Below, in pieces: positions 1-11,666 of a stretch of 64,000 bases of DNA. Both the position numbers and the translations under genes were made by a program. The notes beneath the pieces were generated by a model. That model worked only from the letters and a program-made list of their open reading frames with translations, ran no database searches and was not told where the DNA came from. Source of the DNA: Fagopyrum homotropicum (lineage: Eukaryota > Streptophyta > Magnoliopsida > Caryophyllales > Polygonaceae). How positions within the stretch are numbered: the first letter of the stretch is position 1; each line of letters starts with the position of its first letter. The stretch is from contig BSWB01000005.1 of the NCBI GenBank assembly GCA_033239125.1, forward strand, positions 49,894,993 to 49,958,992, read 5' to 3'.

Positions 1-2373
1 GTCTCAATTGAATGTCGATACTAAGCTATTGAGGAGACAACTTTCACTTGAAAGGATTCAGGAAGCAAAAGCTCTACATTAGTGTAAAGGAGATTGAGAA
101 GAACAACTCTCATGATATCCAGAGTCCAGACAATCCAGTTTAGTTTATGCCATCGGAAAACGCTCCATCACTACTCAAACTCGTCGATTTCTCCTGAAAC
201 AACATCCGCATGTAACTTGTATCGAAACTCCCTTCATTAATTCTATCTTCTCGATTACTCATATTATCTTATTCCTCACCATTTCGTTGATCAAAACGAC
301 CCCGAAATTGGTCCGATACTGGGATGCTAGATTCTCGCGCTTAATCCAATTCCAACCATCGAACCAACGTTATCTCAAAGATATGCCAAGTGATTTGTCG
401 CTTACTTGTATCGGGGAGTCGAACGATGTAGCTTCTTTGATTAGGACTTCTGGATCTGTTCGGATGTGCGAAAGTGGCGTTGTCGCGCTTGATTGGAGTT
501 GCTTTTGGATAGGGTATGGAAATGGAAGGAAGGGGATAGTGTAAAAAGATGATAGAAGGAATAATAGGAGAGGATGAAGAGTAGAGATTTGAGGTATTGT
601 CATGGTGAAATCCTAAAAGAATAGAAGAAGAAGCATTTGGCTATTGGTGTTGGTTGTCATTGAATTGGCGAGAGATTGAGAGATAATGGAAGAAGGAATG
701 TGGAGAGCGGCTGATGGAAGAAGATAGGGTTTATTTCTTCTTCTTATTAGAATAGAATTAAAAAAAAAATCATGGGACCCACTAACGGATTAGTTGACGG
801 AATTTGGACTTGGTGGTCAATTGTTAATCCTTACTACTTTAAAAGGAAGAGTTGGTGGATTACTACAGTGAATTTTCTTTGGCTGCTTGGGTGCTTAGCT
901 GGCGCATTATGGTATTAGTTTTTTTAAATGGAGAATTTCTACAGTAGAAAATTTTTGTCCTGTATTTAGCCTGATGTCTCTCCTCTTATACTTACACGTG
1001 TTCCATGCTATTTTCTCCTTCCAACACGTCAACAGATGATTCATCAGTTCATCGCGTATTATCAACGCTTCCCGACCATTCTTCACCGCTGGTCTCTTGC
1101 TCCATTTTTCATATCTGATTATCTTCGTTGTTTTCTTCTTGCAGGTTGGTTTTCATGGGGCTCTATTCACGCCACCGACTGCAGATTTGCGGCCCCTAGA
1201 TCCGTTTTGGTGTGGTGGTTCGTTGGTCCTCGATTCCCGATTAGATTTGTTGCATACTGTGATAGATGAAGTTGCTAAGCTCCGATCTAAATTTCTACTT
1301 ATGTCTCTTTGTTTTCCGCCAGTTTGAATCCTAGGGTTTATGACAATCCTATGATTTATTCTTCCTATTTTCTCCAGGTTCGTTTTCTCTACTTTTGGCT
1401 TTGCTTGTCCTCAAATTCAATTTTGTGGATTAATTCATATTTGATTATTGTGGACTTCTCTCGCTAGGTCGTCACCACCGTTGGAGAGACATTCCGGAGA
1501 GAAGTTAAGGTAGAGAACCGAAATCCACAATCCAGGTGAAGAGCGTGTAGGTGTAGAAGATGTGCCTGTCGATTTTAGCTACAATGGTCTACAAAGGTGT
1601 TTAGATTTCTTTCTTTTCTTGTTTTTGGCAGTTTTGCAGCGCAAATTTTGGGATACTTTTGTTTATACTACAGTTTCCTTCCTCTTCAGGTTCGATTTTG
1701 GGATACTCTGCTTGCTTGGATCGATTCAAAATTGTTGTTTGCTAATGTTGAAATGAGTAAGTACGCACTCCTCTTGTCTTGATTTATTAGAACTTTGAAG
1801 ATTTCGTTCCTGCTCATTATTGATGCTACTGAATTTTTTTCACTTTGATTTTTCAGATCTACACTGCACCTTCCGATTCTGCACGGTTTTGATCTCTTTC
1901 GTCACAAATCTCATCTACAATCTTCATTCTTCAATTCAATCTCCTCTCCAATTTCGATTTGTAAACCCAAAACACGTATCAACAAATCAACGTTATGCCC
2001 TCTATCTTCCAAGGGCGATCTTCAGTTTCCGGTCGGTAGCTCGCTCGGTTCCCTCAAAGCCGGCAAATATGCCCTCTATTGTTCTTCAATCTCCTCTCCC
2101 ATGTCGATTTTCGGTCAATAAGGTATAATTTTTCATTCAATTCTTCAATTCAATTCAATCTGAAGAATTCAATTAAATCTCCTTGTAATTTTGATGGAAA
2201 TCGAACTCGATTGTTCTTCCTCTGTTTATGATTTTGTAGGAAGTTGAAGTTTCCAAACCCTAATTCTATGTCTTTGTTGTTGACGTTATTGTAGTTTGCA
2301 TGCAACGTCAAATTGGATTGTCTCATCTGGGTTTCATTATAGCCTCTATTAATCTCTTCGATTTCCTAGAACT
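1..2373. other. Unassigned AT-rich DNA left of the captured gene fragments
   Basis: No gene can be supported here. Short open stretches exist (a plus frame at 287-544, a minus frame at 370-603, plus frames at 1036-1327), but none shows a recognisable domain. C+T-rich, UTR-like sequence with putative splice sites at 1370-2130 resembles plant 5' leader or intron DNA. The region may belong to the same Helitron that ends at 5461, but I found no convincing 5' terminus. A weak candidate is the TCTTATACTTACACGTG stretch near 986, which partly resembles the start of the Helitron at 10561. Confidence 0.4.
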
Positions 2374-2882
2374 ATGTTGGTTACGCATGGAGGTGTTGAG
2401 ATGAGACAAGGTTTACACACCAAATTTGCTCAGATTGCTGCTTCTGCATTTAATATTTCTTTGCCTTATGTCTTCATATCAGAGATGAGCACAAACAAGG
2501 TACGAATGCAGTGAGAAACACTTTGTTGATTGTTGGCAGCATGCATAGTCCAAACTGAATGAATCAGTTAATCGAAATAAGGGCTAAAAATGGTTCGTTT
2601 GGTCTGAAATAGCTAAAATACGTTTATTAGAAAATTTTGAAAGCTAAAAGGACAGACATTTAGTGACAGCGGAAGTACTGTTAGAAAATTTTGAGTCGAG
2701 TTTCAACTTCTACGATTAATTTGACTCCTTTTTTTTGCCCGGCTCAGGTCCCAAACCCATCAACCACAACAGCTTCTATCAGATCTGATATGTATGGGGC
2801 TGCTGTTTTGGATGCTTGTGAACAAATCAAATCAAGGATGGCTCCTATTGGTTCAACTAGAAACTTCAGTTCGTTCGCTGAG
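2374..2882 (+). pseudogene. Xanthine dehydrogenase fragment (two exons)
   Basis: Two exon-like blocks, 2374-2499 and 2748-2882, encode a piece of the molybdenum-cofactor domain of plant xanthine dehydrogenase, a purine-catabolism enzyme. The first reads LVTHGGVEMRQGLHTKFAQ, close to the conserved GGVEMGQGLHTK segment. The second carries SDMYGAAVLDACEQIKSRM. A GT donor at 2500 and a CAG acceptor ending at 2747 keep what looks like the parent intron, so this is a genomic capture rather than a retrocopy. The whole piece is about 87 codons, against more than 1,300 residues in a real enzyme, and lacks the iron-sulphur and FAD domains. It ends at a phase-0 donor (GAG then GT at 2883). It is directly followed by a fragment of an unrelated helicase gene, so it is a gene relic. 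Aldehyde oxidase is a less likely source. Confidence 0.82.
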
Positions 2883-3237
2883 GTATTCTATTGCAAGAAG
2901 TTATTTTTCACATTCCAGTTATTTCTGCAGCTTTAATATTCCTCAATTTTGCTGGCTGACCGATTTTGCATTCAGATTTCTATCTTCAACTTTTATTTTC
3001 AGTTGCTAACATATACTCCTTTTATGCCTCTGCATATCTATTTCTATTTCACCAATAGGTATTCTTCATATGATTCTTTTCAACTTTTCTTCTCTACTAG
3101 AATTTTTAGATCCTTGTTTTCTCTGTTGGAATATGTTTCTGATTGCTTTGATTCCATTTGGTCTTCCTCTTTCCTGAGGATCTCTTCATGCTAGCATGAT
3201 TAAAAATTTAAACAATTTGCAATGGTATTCCAGTTAG

Positions 3238-4175
3238 GTGTACGGGAAAGTGGTTGTTGCAAGCAAGGTTCCTCTTCCCAATTATCGGCCAGATCTTGAT
3301 GATAAACTTCCACAAAGAGAGGTATTTTTCTTATGCAATTTTTGAATATTTTTTCCCAGTGTACTTGCAATGCTAGATGAATACTTCTTATGCAGGAAGT
3401 AATCCCATTAGGATTGCAAAGAAGAGTGGAGAGTCTACTTCAGGAACATCTTGATAGAATGCAATTAATCTCGGGGAGGCATGATGACGATGTAATTGAC
3501 GACAAGGCTCGTGATCTTGATGATAGTGGAAATCCTGATGATTCTTTTTTAGATGGGTCTTTTATGGAAAAGTTTCTCCAAAGGAGGAGCTTGCGCCTAC
3601 GCAATATGCAAAAAGCATGGCAGGTTAGTCTAATGCAGTTTTACTTTTTTTTTTGTTCAGAGTATAATCTTTGAGGGTTTCTTTTAATCATTTACACAAT
3701 ATCAGTGCACTGGATCAGTGTCTTATGTACTCAATTGAATATGTGACTCAGTTTGATCTTACATTGAAAGGATCCCTGCAATTACATTGATTTATTTCTA
3801 CTTCAATTTATCACTTTCTAATATTCTTATGTAATCCATTATTCATTTGAAGGTCTATCAGTCTGTGTAGTAACTCTAATTAGTAATACTTGACATACAA
3901 CTTTGCAGTTCTTGATTGTTTGTGATTTCTTTTTCCTATTCCTCATTCATTCACCTCTTGTGTGCTCATTGTTATTAAATAAAAAGACCCTCTTTGACCT
4001 TGAAAGATTCACTCTACTAAGATGTCATCAATAAGTTCGGTAATATATTTATTTGCTATGTACAGGAATTACCAGAAGGGAAGAGGATGGTGGAATTCAG
4101 AAAATCACTTCCTGCATTTAGTGAGAAGGATAGGTTTCTCCAAGCAATTGCAAAAAAATCAGGTTATTATATTTC
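3238..4175 (+). pseudogene. DExH-box RNA helicase N-terminal fragment (three exons)
   Basis: Exons 3238-3321, 3396-3623 and 4066 to about 4175 encode the region just before the helicase core of a plant DExH (DHX36-like) ATP-dependent RNA helicase. Diagnostic stretches are VASKVPLPNYRPDLDD, IPLGLQRRVESLLQEHL, LQRRSLRLRNMQKAWQ and GKRMVEFRKSLPAF. Exon borders have plausible AG acceptors and GT donors. The last exon follows the family as far as a KNQVII-like segment and then diverges. It therefore stops just before Walker A (GETGCGKT) and no ATPase motif is present. The product could not be a helicase. The upstream neighbour is a xanthine dehydrogenase piece in the same orientation, and a Helitron terminus lies 1.3 kb downstream, so I read this as a captured fragment. 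Confidence 0.8.
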
Positions 4176-4363
4176 AACTGTTCTCCCTTCAGCCATGTTT
4201 GAACCAAATAATGTAGATGGTGTATTGGTGTTTATTCTTTTAGGTTTATTTTTTAAATTCCAGTTTTTTAATTGTTTCCTGAGTTTGTTGTTATGTATTC
4301 TGTAAGATACTAAAATGAGCCATATCATTGACAATACTTGTAAGTTTTGGCATGTACTTGCAG

Positions 4364-4414
4364 GCACTTTAGCCGGTGTGAAGGTTCTATATGGACTTGA
4401 CAAAGCAATGAAAG
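4364..4414 (+). pseudogene. Possible extra captured exon, source unknown
   Basis: A 51-nt open block lies between a CAG acceptor and a GT donor. It reads TLAGVKVLYGLDKAMK in one frame. Phase and context resemble the exons upstream, but I do not recognise the protein. It may be a third captured gene piece or chance. Confidence 0.25.
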
Positions 4415-4534
4415 GTAGTTCAGTTGTTTTGGCTCTCATCTCGCCACTTCCGTTTCTAGAGGCATATATATTTGTTATGATATGAAGCTCCATCCATCTC
4501 TCCCCTCTATTCTCGTACCTGTAAACCTATATCA

Positions 4535-4790
4535 CTTGCGGTTTGCTGTCCAAACCGCAACCGAACCGCACTTGATCGGTTCGGTTTGCGGTCCGCAAGT
4601 TTTTGTTTTGCGGTTCGGTTTGCGTTTCAAACCGCAAAAGAAACCGCAAAATGCAAAACAAACCGCAAAAAACCCGCTAATAAACCGTAAAAAAACCGCA
4701 AACCGCAAAAAAAAAAACCACAAAAAAAACCGCAAAAACGCAACCTAACCGTAAAAAAACCCGCAAAACCGCAAACCGAACCGCAACTGA
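4535..4790. repeat. AACCGC / GCGGTT low-complexity tract
   Basis: The tract is built of degenerate AACCGC units. The left third is mainly the GCGGTT orientation and the right two thirds mainly AACCGC, so the tract as a whole can fold back. Open frames across it are compositional artefacts. Confidence 0.8.
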
Positions 4791-4831
4791 AAAGGTTTTT
4801 AATAATGAAATTTATTATTAAAAACCTTTTC
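4789..4831. repeat. Perfect 18-bp inverted repeat
   Basis: Arms 4789-4806 (GAAAAGGTTTTTAATAAT) and 4814-4831 are exact reverse complements around a 7-nt loop. The repeat directly abuts the AACCGC tract and may be a transposon end or a simple foldback. Confidence 0.8.
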
Positions 4832-4867
4832 AATCAAGAATTCATAAAATGACACATTTTCAAACTT

Positions 4868-4990
4868 CAGACGCCTCAACAACAATGACAGTGGCTACAA
4901 TCTCGGGTCAACATATTATTCCTCATCGATGAACAATGAGAATATAGACGGTTATGGCCAAGAGGCAAGAAGGTCAATGTCACATCAAGT
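4868..4990 (+). pseudogene. Exon-like open block, Ser/Asn-rich, unidentified
   Basis: After a TTCAG acceptor the sequence is open for about 40 codons (for example RRLNNNDSGYNLGSTYYSSS) and reaches a GT donor-like site near 4990. The composition looks like a genuine plant low-complexity coding tail, but I cannot name it. It lies inside the presumed Helitron, so another captured fragment is plausible. Confidence 0.3.
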
Positions 4991-5461
4991 GGTGGGTTTC
5001 TGTGATATAGTATTGTGTAAAAAAAGTCACCTAACCTTGTGATCTAATAAAGTAACATTTTTGAAAATGATTTTTTCTTTTTCTGATTCTAATTTTTTTT
5101 AAAATGTTTCCTTTTTTAATTTTACTAAATATTAAATTTGCAGCTTCAACAAATAATCTTATAACAATACCTCAACGATGGTTAACATCTTCACACCTAC
5201 ATAAACGTTGTCACTACAGATGGTCACCAAGATCAGCCAAAAAGGAAGCTTTTCGACGTCGACATCAACAACTCTACAGCTCATCTACGACAACCCAATA
5301 TTTACTCAGTTACCTTATGATGTTCAGCAATCTATTATGTAGATGTTTCTTAACATGTTTATGTTTTATATTATGCGCAAGAAGTTGTTTTACATTAAGT
5401 TAACAATGTCATTGTACGGGTCCTTCATTCAAGCGCGTGCGGAGCACGCACTCCTGCCTAG

Positions 5462-7450
5462 TAAATGTATAATATGAGGTGGTTAATTGAATTTTTTTTT
5501 ATAAAAGGTGGTTAAGTGAAAATGGGATAAATAAGAGGTGGTTTTATGTAATTTACTCTTTTTTTACCCATAAATTAATTTTTTTTATGCAACCCATAAA
5601 TCAACTTTAAACCCGTGAAATATGTTGACTTTTATTACTCTATATCCTTACTATACTTCCTTATGTGGAAGTTGGCTGAATGAATAGGGATTTTCCGTTT
5701 TTGCCCTTTCATGCTTTAATTTCCTGTTTTACCCTATGTCATCTCCTTTAATAATAAGGATAATTTGGTAATAATTAACTATGTGAAGCTGTAACCTGTA
5801 GCCGGCCAAGCCCATCGCACACATGTTCGTGCAACAGCCCAACGGAAGTCATAAGAAGCCCAACTGGACGGCCTGGTAATTTCCAATATTATCCTTATTA
5901 TTATTTATTTATTTATTTTCCTCTACTTCAGCTTCAGAAATGCCCTAACGTGTCACTTTTCCCTGTTGTTACCTATAGGTGTCATCTCCTCAATCCTCTT
6001 CTCTCGCGTTTTCAATACGCGTTGTTGTTTCCGCTTCATTCACAGCTCCATTATTCATGCCGTCCAAATCTCTCTGCTCGTTGTGTAGTCCATAAACCCT
6101 AGCCACCGCCTCATTCTACTTGTACTGAGTTCTACCTCTTCATCCTCCTCCTCAACCTGATTCACCGCCTATGCTCTCTTTCTTCTTACTCCACTCCATC
6201 AAATTCATCTGTTATGTGTAAAAAATCAATTATTGTCCTCAACCTCTTCAAATTCTACAATTGAGCTGATTTTGCGTCCCAAAGAACTATCGATTTGGGT
6301 TTTTGCAAAGTCCGAGTCCTCATCGGCGATTCCTCGTTTTCTCGCTCATCCATTGACGATTGAGGTTCAACTTAGGATCTCCACAGTATATCATTTTTCT
6401 GTGGTATCCCATCTTTTTCGTTGTGAACAGACTTCCGGCTAATGGAGGCGAGGAATGACAAACCCTAAAGTTTTCCGTATATTTTTCTTTCTTTTACCCT
6501 ATATAGTGCTCGATTTTGGTATATTATTCATACAAATTTTTTGTTTCTGTTTTGGTTTCATGCACAAATTGATTTGAATTGTAAAATTAGCCATCAACGT
6601 TTAGAATCTAACCCCAGATCTTGTTTATCTTGTTCAGGCTTTCAAGGGCACCATTGACTGCCTTTTTCTTCTACGAGGTTTGTGTTGTGATATTCTGCAA
6701 ATAATTTTCTGGTTTTAATTTGATTTGGATTCTATATTTCTCTTTTGATCTCAGGGTTTGATTACGGCGGTTCACCGACTCGATCTTCCTCTTTCAGTGA
6801 GACGGCGTGTTTGTCAATGTTGCGTTGAATTCGCTCAGACCCGTAAGACGCTTTGCCTTTTATATCCTATTAATCCGGTGGAGAGCATTCAATGTGGCTA
6901 GAATATATATGATCTCTTTGTATTCAAAACTTACCCTTTTACACGTTTTCAGTTGGTGAGCCACGAGAAAGTATCAAAAGAGCTCTTAAATAATCTAATG
7001 GTCATTTTATGTCGGAGCTACTATTGCATCAGATGCCTGAAGCAGTAAAAAATAAAATAAATATGGTAATTGTTCATGCAATTTTGAGGCGAGTGTGATA
7101 CTGAGATAGTTGGGAAGAAAAAGAGTTAATTATGTAAAGGTGAGTGTGCTTAACAAGTTGCATTCTTGACCAGTGCTGAGTATTAAGGACATAATTAAGT
7201 CATGCTTGCAGCTTCTTCTTATGCCACTTTGATCCTGGTGAGTGAGTTTTTCATGAGTGAGCTATCAAACAAGGATGCTAAGTGCTTTTACAAATCTGCC
7301 GCATTTCCCGAAGCTTTGGGTATAGAACTAAAGTTGAAAATGCATCCTCTTTCCTTAATGTGTTGTTAGAAAAAAGTTGAGCTATATAGCTATTTCTCCT
7401 ATGTATTTGAATGCTCTTCAATCAGCCCGATTATATTTCAAACACTTTTA
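5462..7450. other. Intergenic DNA, UTR-like, no gene recognised
   Basis: AT-rich spacer. Three degenerate GAGGTGGTT-containing units lie at 5475-5560. Around 5990-6450 there is C/T-rich leader-like sequence with short open frames and exon-like signals, but no domain is recognisable. A 23-nt string at 7014-7036 (it begins GGAGCTACTATTGCATC) recurs exactly at 8755-8777. Confidence 0.4.
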
Positions 7451-7760
7451 GGGCCCGTTTGGTTTTAACTCCGGAATCGGTAACGGAATGGAAACGAATC
7501 TAGTCAATACGTACACCTTTGTTCATTAAAATTTTTGGAATCATTCATTGTGTTTTGTAGTAATTGGATGAGAATTTGATTAGATACCCTATAGGGTAAC
7601 AAAATGTGAGGATATAGGGTAACAAAATGTGAGGAATCAAGTGCATTTTTCATTAAATCATGGGGAATGATTCCATAAAATTTCATGAATATGGATATAC
7701 ATATGGACTAAATTCGTTTCCATTCCGTTTCCGTTTCCGGAGTTGGAACCAAACGGGCCC
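7451..7760. mobile_element. Tourist-like (PIF/Harbinger) MITE
   Basis: This is a 310-bp element with terminal inverted repeats of about 55 bp. The left end reads GGGCCCGTTTGGTT and the right end AACCAAACGGGCCC, and the inner parts match with few differences. It is flanked by the 3-bp duplication TTA (7448-7450 and 7761-7763), as expected for PIF/Harbinger. It has no coding capacity. Inside is a small tandem duplication of ATAGGGTAACAAAATGTGAG. Confidence 0.92.
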
Positions 7761-7763
7761 TTA

Positions 7764-9984
7764 GTGTAATAGAACATAACATGAAAAGTATGCATATATT
7801 ATATCTTAGCAGAGTTAGCTACCCATTTTTGTGTACGTTCTTTGATGTTTTAATCGTAGCCATCACCAGATATGTACATATACTTTCAAGTCCACTTCTT
7901 TTACATACTTCCTAGGTTTAACAATTCCTCTGTCTCTTTTCACCTTTGTTGTTTTTCTTTATGATTCATTGGGAACACAAAGTGTGACCCATATTTAAAA
8001 AATGTGAAACATATTTTGTTATTTGAACAAAAATTAGTCATGGCCTGTAACTTGTCTGTTAATTGATATTTCTTTAATCATGGATTGCAATTGCATTGTA
8101 CATACCGAGCTTATGATGCCATGGATGAAATCATTGTTCGTTTTCAATTGCTTTCAATCCCAGTGGAACAAAGTAGGCTAGAAATTTGTTACATTCATTT
8201 TCCTCTGTCACTTGTCCATGATGAATTGCCATGTATCCTTTGCAAAGCAGCCTACTCTGGAAGTAGACCAAATTCTTATTCTATCACCCACCAAGAGTGC
8301 AAAAGATCTCCTTTCAATTATCAATTAAATAAACAGCAAAGTTCCTAGACTAATAAACAAAGACATAATATTTGTTGAATGCTGCCAAATTGATCGGATT
8401 ACATGAGTTTCTAACCTAAGTTATATTTCTTAACCATAATTAATAGTACCCTGCTTAACCAACAAACTCCCACGAGCCTTGTACAGGCTACATGACCTAC
8501 AAAAGTTGCATGCTCGCCCTTCCTTTGCGTGTCTTAACACTTATCGTGTCACGAAGATATTAATATGGTTAAAATCCCTAAATCTAAAGTTCATCGTGCA
8601 CTTATTGTGTCATGAAGATATTAATATGGTTAAAATCCCTAAATCTAAAGTTCATCGTGAATTTTGAAGTAACCTGCAATGCTAAATTCTGAATGACGCA
8701 CTACAGTTTTTTCTAATCCTTTTGTTGTTTTGTTATGAACCAGGCAGAGATGGCGGAGCTACTATTGCATCAGATGCAACAAAGTAATACTTTAACAATC
8801 TTTTCTTGGTACCATTGTGTTATTTATACATCTCTAACTTTTGCTCTATATGCATTTTCAGGAATGGATTTGTCCAAATTGTGTATAGGGTCAATAACGG
8901 TGATATAGGTGACTCATTAAGCTAAGTGGTAATATTCTTTCCGTCCCACTTCATGTGAATATACATGCAAATTTAGACTTCCATTTAACGTTGTGTTGAA
9001 TGTGATGGGTTATAAGATGGAAATGAAGTTTTCTTCAAGATTAAGAGGAACACTCGACTGAAGAAACTATGAATGATGAATGCCTATTGTGACAGGTACT
9101 AGGTAGACCGTTGATTAAGATGAGCACTCAACTGAAGAAGTTGATGGACATCCATCACAAACTTATAAAAGCAGAATCCACTGGATGAAATAGAAGTAAT
9201 GGACATTCATCTGTGTTTTACTCTCACAATTATCCCATGAGAGAGACTGAGGGGCTTATTAATTTAGTAAATTGTGTGATTTTTGTTGTTCAACCCTAAT
9301 AAGAAACGGAGCTTCGACATGTTGCTACAAAATTAGCTCTACAGTGTTGATTATTGATACCTACCTATGTTGCTTCTTTGTGTAAATCATTTCGGTTTGT
9401 GATGGATTGGAAGTTTTCCACTTTTATCTACGCCGAGCAATTCCCGATCTCATGTACGGTCGCACGCGCGTCCCGACTCTTATGTATTATAAGAGGAGGT
9501 TTATCTATTGGATCAAAATATTAAATGCCATTAATTTAAGTTTTATTAAGTTAAATATTATTCACTGTGTACTTTCATCAGTTTTTGTTTCTTAATCGAT
9601 TGAGTTCAATATTTTATTTATGTATTATCTTTAGTGATATAATAAAATAGTGATATAATATGAACACTTTTTGGAAAAAATTTAAAAATTTTATTTTTTT
9701 TATAAACAAACAAAAATTATTATACTATAAAACTCAAACCTAAAATGAGGGTTTATACCAATAATTTATTAAATTATTTACCAAAATAAAACCGTAACAA
9801 GATATTTTAAAAATAAAAAAATGTACTCATTTTAAATTGATTAAGTAGGGGTATTTTGTAAAGGTATTTTTAGAAGAAAAAAATAATTAAAAATATAATG
9901 AAGTGGGACCACATATGAATATAATATGAGGGAATTGGAAATGCACCCGAACATAAATGTCATGTACTAGATAACATAAGTTTA
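7764..9984. other. Intergenic DNA, no gene recognised
   Basis: AT-rich. Open frames (for example 8085-8348 and 9407-9595) have no recognisable domains. It holds the second copy of the 23-nt repeat (8755-8777) and the 61-bp tandem duplication annotated separately. Confidence 0.4.
8538..8659. repeat. 61-bp tandem duplication
   Basis: Copies 8538-8598 and 8599-8659 begin CACTTATCGTGTCACGAAG and CACTTATTGTGTCATGAAG and are nearly identical throughout, so this is a recent local duplication. Confidence 0.9.
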
Positions 9985-10210
9985 TAATTTATTAGGTAAA
10001 TAACATCATTAATCAATAATAAAAGATTTGCCCTTGTTTGATAAATCAACTTTCCTTGATATGTTACAAGATTTTGTATATAATTCTTGTATATGAATTC
10101 CATGTACAAGAAATAGTGTACAAGAAAATGAGTGACAATAATTCTTGTACAAAATAAAATTCAAGTATCATAATTCACATATATTTATAACTTTCAAAAG
10201 AAGAATAAAT
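9985..10210. repeat. Old direct repeat, copy 1
   Basis: Shares the order of motifs (TTTGCCCTT, ATATGTTACAA, AATTCTTG, GTACAAGAAA, ACAATAATTCTTGTACAA, TTCAAGTATCATAATT) with DNA at about 11500-11666 that continues at 47178-47280 across element A. It is probably a relic of a duplicated locus or an unidentified transposon. Further TTACAAGAAT units follow at 10310-10400. Confidence 0.6.
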
Positions 10211-10560
10211 TGTGGGATCCAACTTGTCCGGTTGATATTAGGGTGGGAGAAATTACCAACCTGAGATTAATTCTCCATGACTACATTTGTTTATTAATTT
10301 TTATATTTATTGTAACAATTATAAAATTACAAGAAAATAAGTGTCATTTACAAGAATAAATTATAAAGTTACAAAAACATACGGCTCGTTTACAAGAATA
10401 AAGTTAGAATTAAAGTGTACCGAGAGAAAAATATTCTAGTTTATGATAATTTGATTGAAAATTTATTACATTAATCCAAATTATTAACCATTAATGATTC
10501 ACCTTCTACAATTAGAGTTATCATGATTTAAAAGACAATAATGAATACAAAATCTTGTAA

Positions 10561-10948
10561 TCTTATATCTATTAAAGCAGAAACCTCTATTGCCACGTGT
10601 CAACGCCATGTTTCTTGAAGCCTAAAAACTTATTTTTAAAAGTGATTTATAAATGTTAATATAAATTGGAGATTGATTTCTAAATTTTTTTAAAAATTAA
10701 ATAAATATTTTTATAAAAATATTTTTTAAAATTTTACGGATTTTTTTTACCAACAAGCATATCTTTACAAATCAATTTAAAAATACAATAAATTAGAAGA
10801 GATAAATACTTAAAAGAGAATTAAAAATCATAATAATGATTATAATTTTATTATCTGGATTTTTATTTTCTAAAAACATACATATAAATTTTTAAGTATT
10901 AAATATTTATTAAAACTCAACCCGCACAAAGTGCGGGTAATACACTAG
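10561..10948 (+). mobile_element. Complete non-autonomous Helitron, 388 bp
   Basis: It starts with TCTTATATCTATTAAAGCAG after an A at 10560. It ends with the hairpin ACCCGCAC-AAA-GTGCGGGT, then AATACACTAG at 10939-10948, followed by T at 10949. All diagnostic Helitron features are present: 5' TC, a 3' hairpin about 10 nt from CTAG, A/T target and no duplication. The inside is AT-rich and non-coding. Confidence 0.9.
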
Positions 10949-11666
10949 TTGCTTTGTATGAGAGTAATTTAGTCTTAAATTTTCAAATGATGTCATATTC
11001 TAATATAATTAGTGTGGTAGACAAATACTAAGCAATATTAGTGATCTAATGTTTCATAACAAATTCACCCATATAATATTGTTGGTAACCGATAAGAATT
11101 AATGTAGCAATAATGTCAAGATTATAGCCTTTGAAATTTTCAAGGTCAACAAATGTCAAATGAAAACCGATTAAAACATATAGGTGGAGATCGATTTTTT
11201 AACATTGGATGTCGCCACATCACTTTATATATGTTGACAATATTTACGACTTTTAATCATCCCAAGATGAACCCGAACCACCAGGTCACCCGACACGTAA
11301 TGGGTGGATGCACCATATAAGGTTAATGGGTGGTAAATGAAAGTGTTTCACCCACCCATAACCCGATCTACTGATATTAGTTAGGTTTGAAAATTTTTAT
11401 TAAAAAAAGGTGAATTTTCTATGTAACCTAAGCTCATAATAATTAGTTAGTGGATTTTCCCCAATGATAAATAAATAAGTATATAGCATCTTTATTGATG
11501 AATGGACTAATTTGCCCTTATTTAAAATATCAACTTTTCTTAATATGTTACAATATATTGTATTTAATTCTTGCATATGAGTTCTACGTACAAGAAATAA
11601 TTAAATCATTTGTGTACAAGAAAAATAATCTAATAATATTTTTGAGTTACTTGTATACGATACAAT
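10949..11666. repeat. AT-rich spacer ending in direct repeat copy 2 (left part)
   Basis: No gene is seen. From about 11500 the sequence repeats 9985-10210 in order. The repeat is cut at 11666 by element A, whose target duplication ACAAT is 11662-11666, and resumes at 47178. Confidence 0.5.

Larger units (their letters stand above)
2374..5461 (+). mobile_element. Helitron carrying gene fragments (3' part; 5' end not found)
   Basis: The 3' end is typical of a plant Helitron. A GC-rich hairpin (GCGTGC-GGA-GCACGC, 5435-5449) is followed by ACTCCTGC and a terminal CTAG at 5458-5461, then a T at 5462. No terminal inverted repeats or target duplication are expected for this class. The left limit given is only the first recognised captured exon, and the true TC-starting 5' end lies further left or outside the window. 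No RepHel transposase is encoded, so the element is non-autonomous. Several unrelated same-strand gene pieces upstream of such an end are the hallmark of Helitron capture. Confidence 0.62.

Noticed and set aside
370..603. Minus-strand first exon with a transit-peptide-like start
   Set aside because: Short, hydrophobic and C/T-biased. No homology recognised and no supporting downstream exon.
2374..4175. A single real gene
   Set aside because: The two halves belong to unrelated families, both are short internal pieces, and the helicase part stops before its ATPase motif.
4482..4833. Lysine- or phenylalanine-rich proteins across the AACCGC tract
   Set aside because: Product of a low-complexity repeat.
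5638..5760. Second Helitron 5' end (TCTATATCCTTACTATAC)
   Set aside because: Resembles a Helitron start but lacks the preceding A, and no matching CTAG-hairpin end was found downstream.
9455..9480. Helitron 3' end at the GC-rich GTCGCACGCGCGTCCCGAC
   Set aside because: No proper hairpin and no CTRR terminus.
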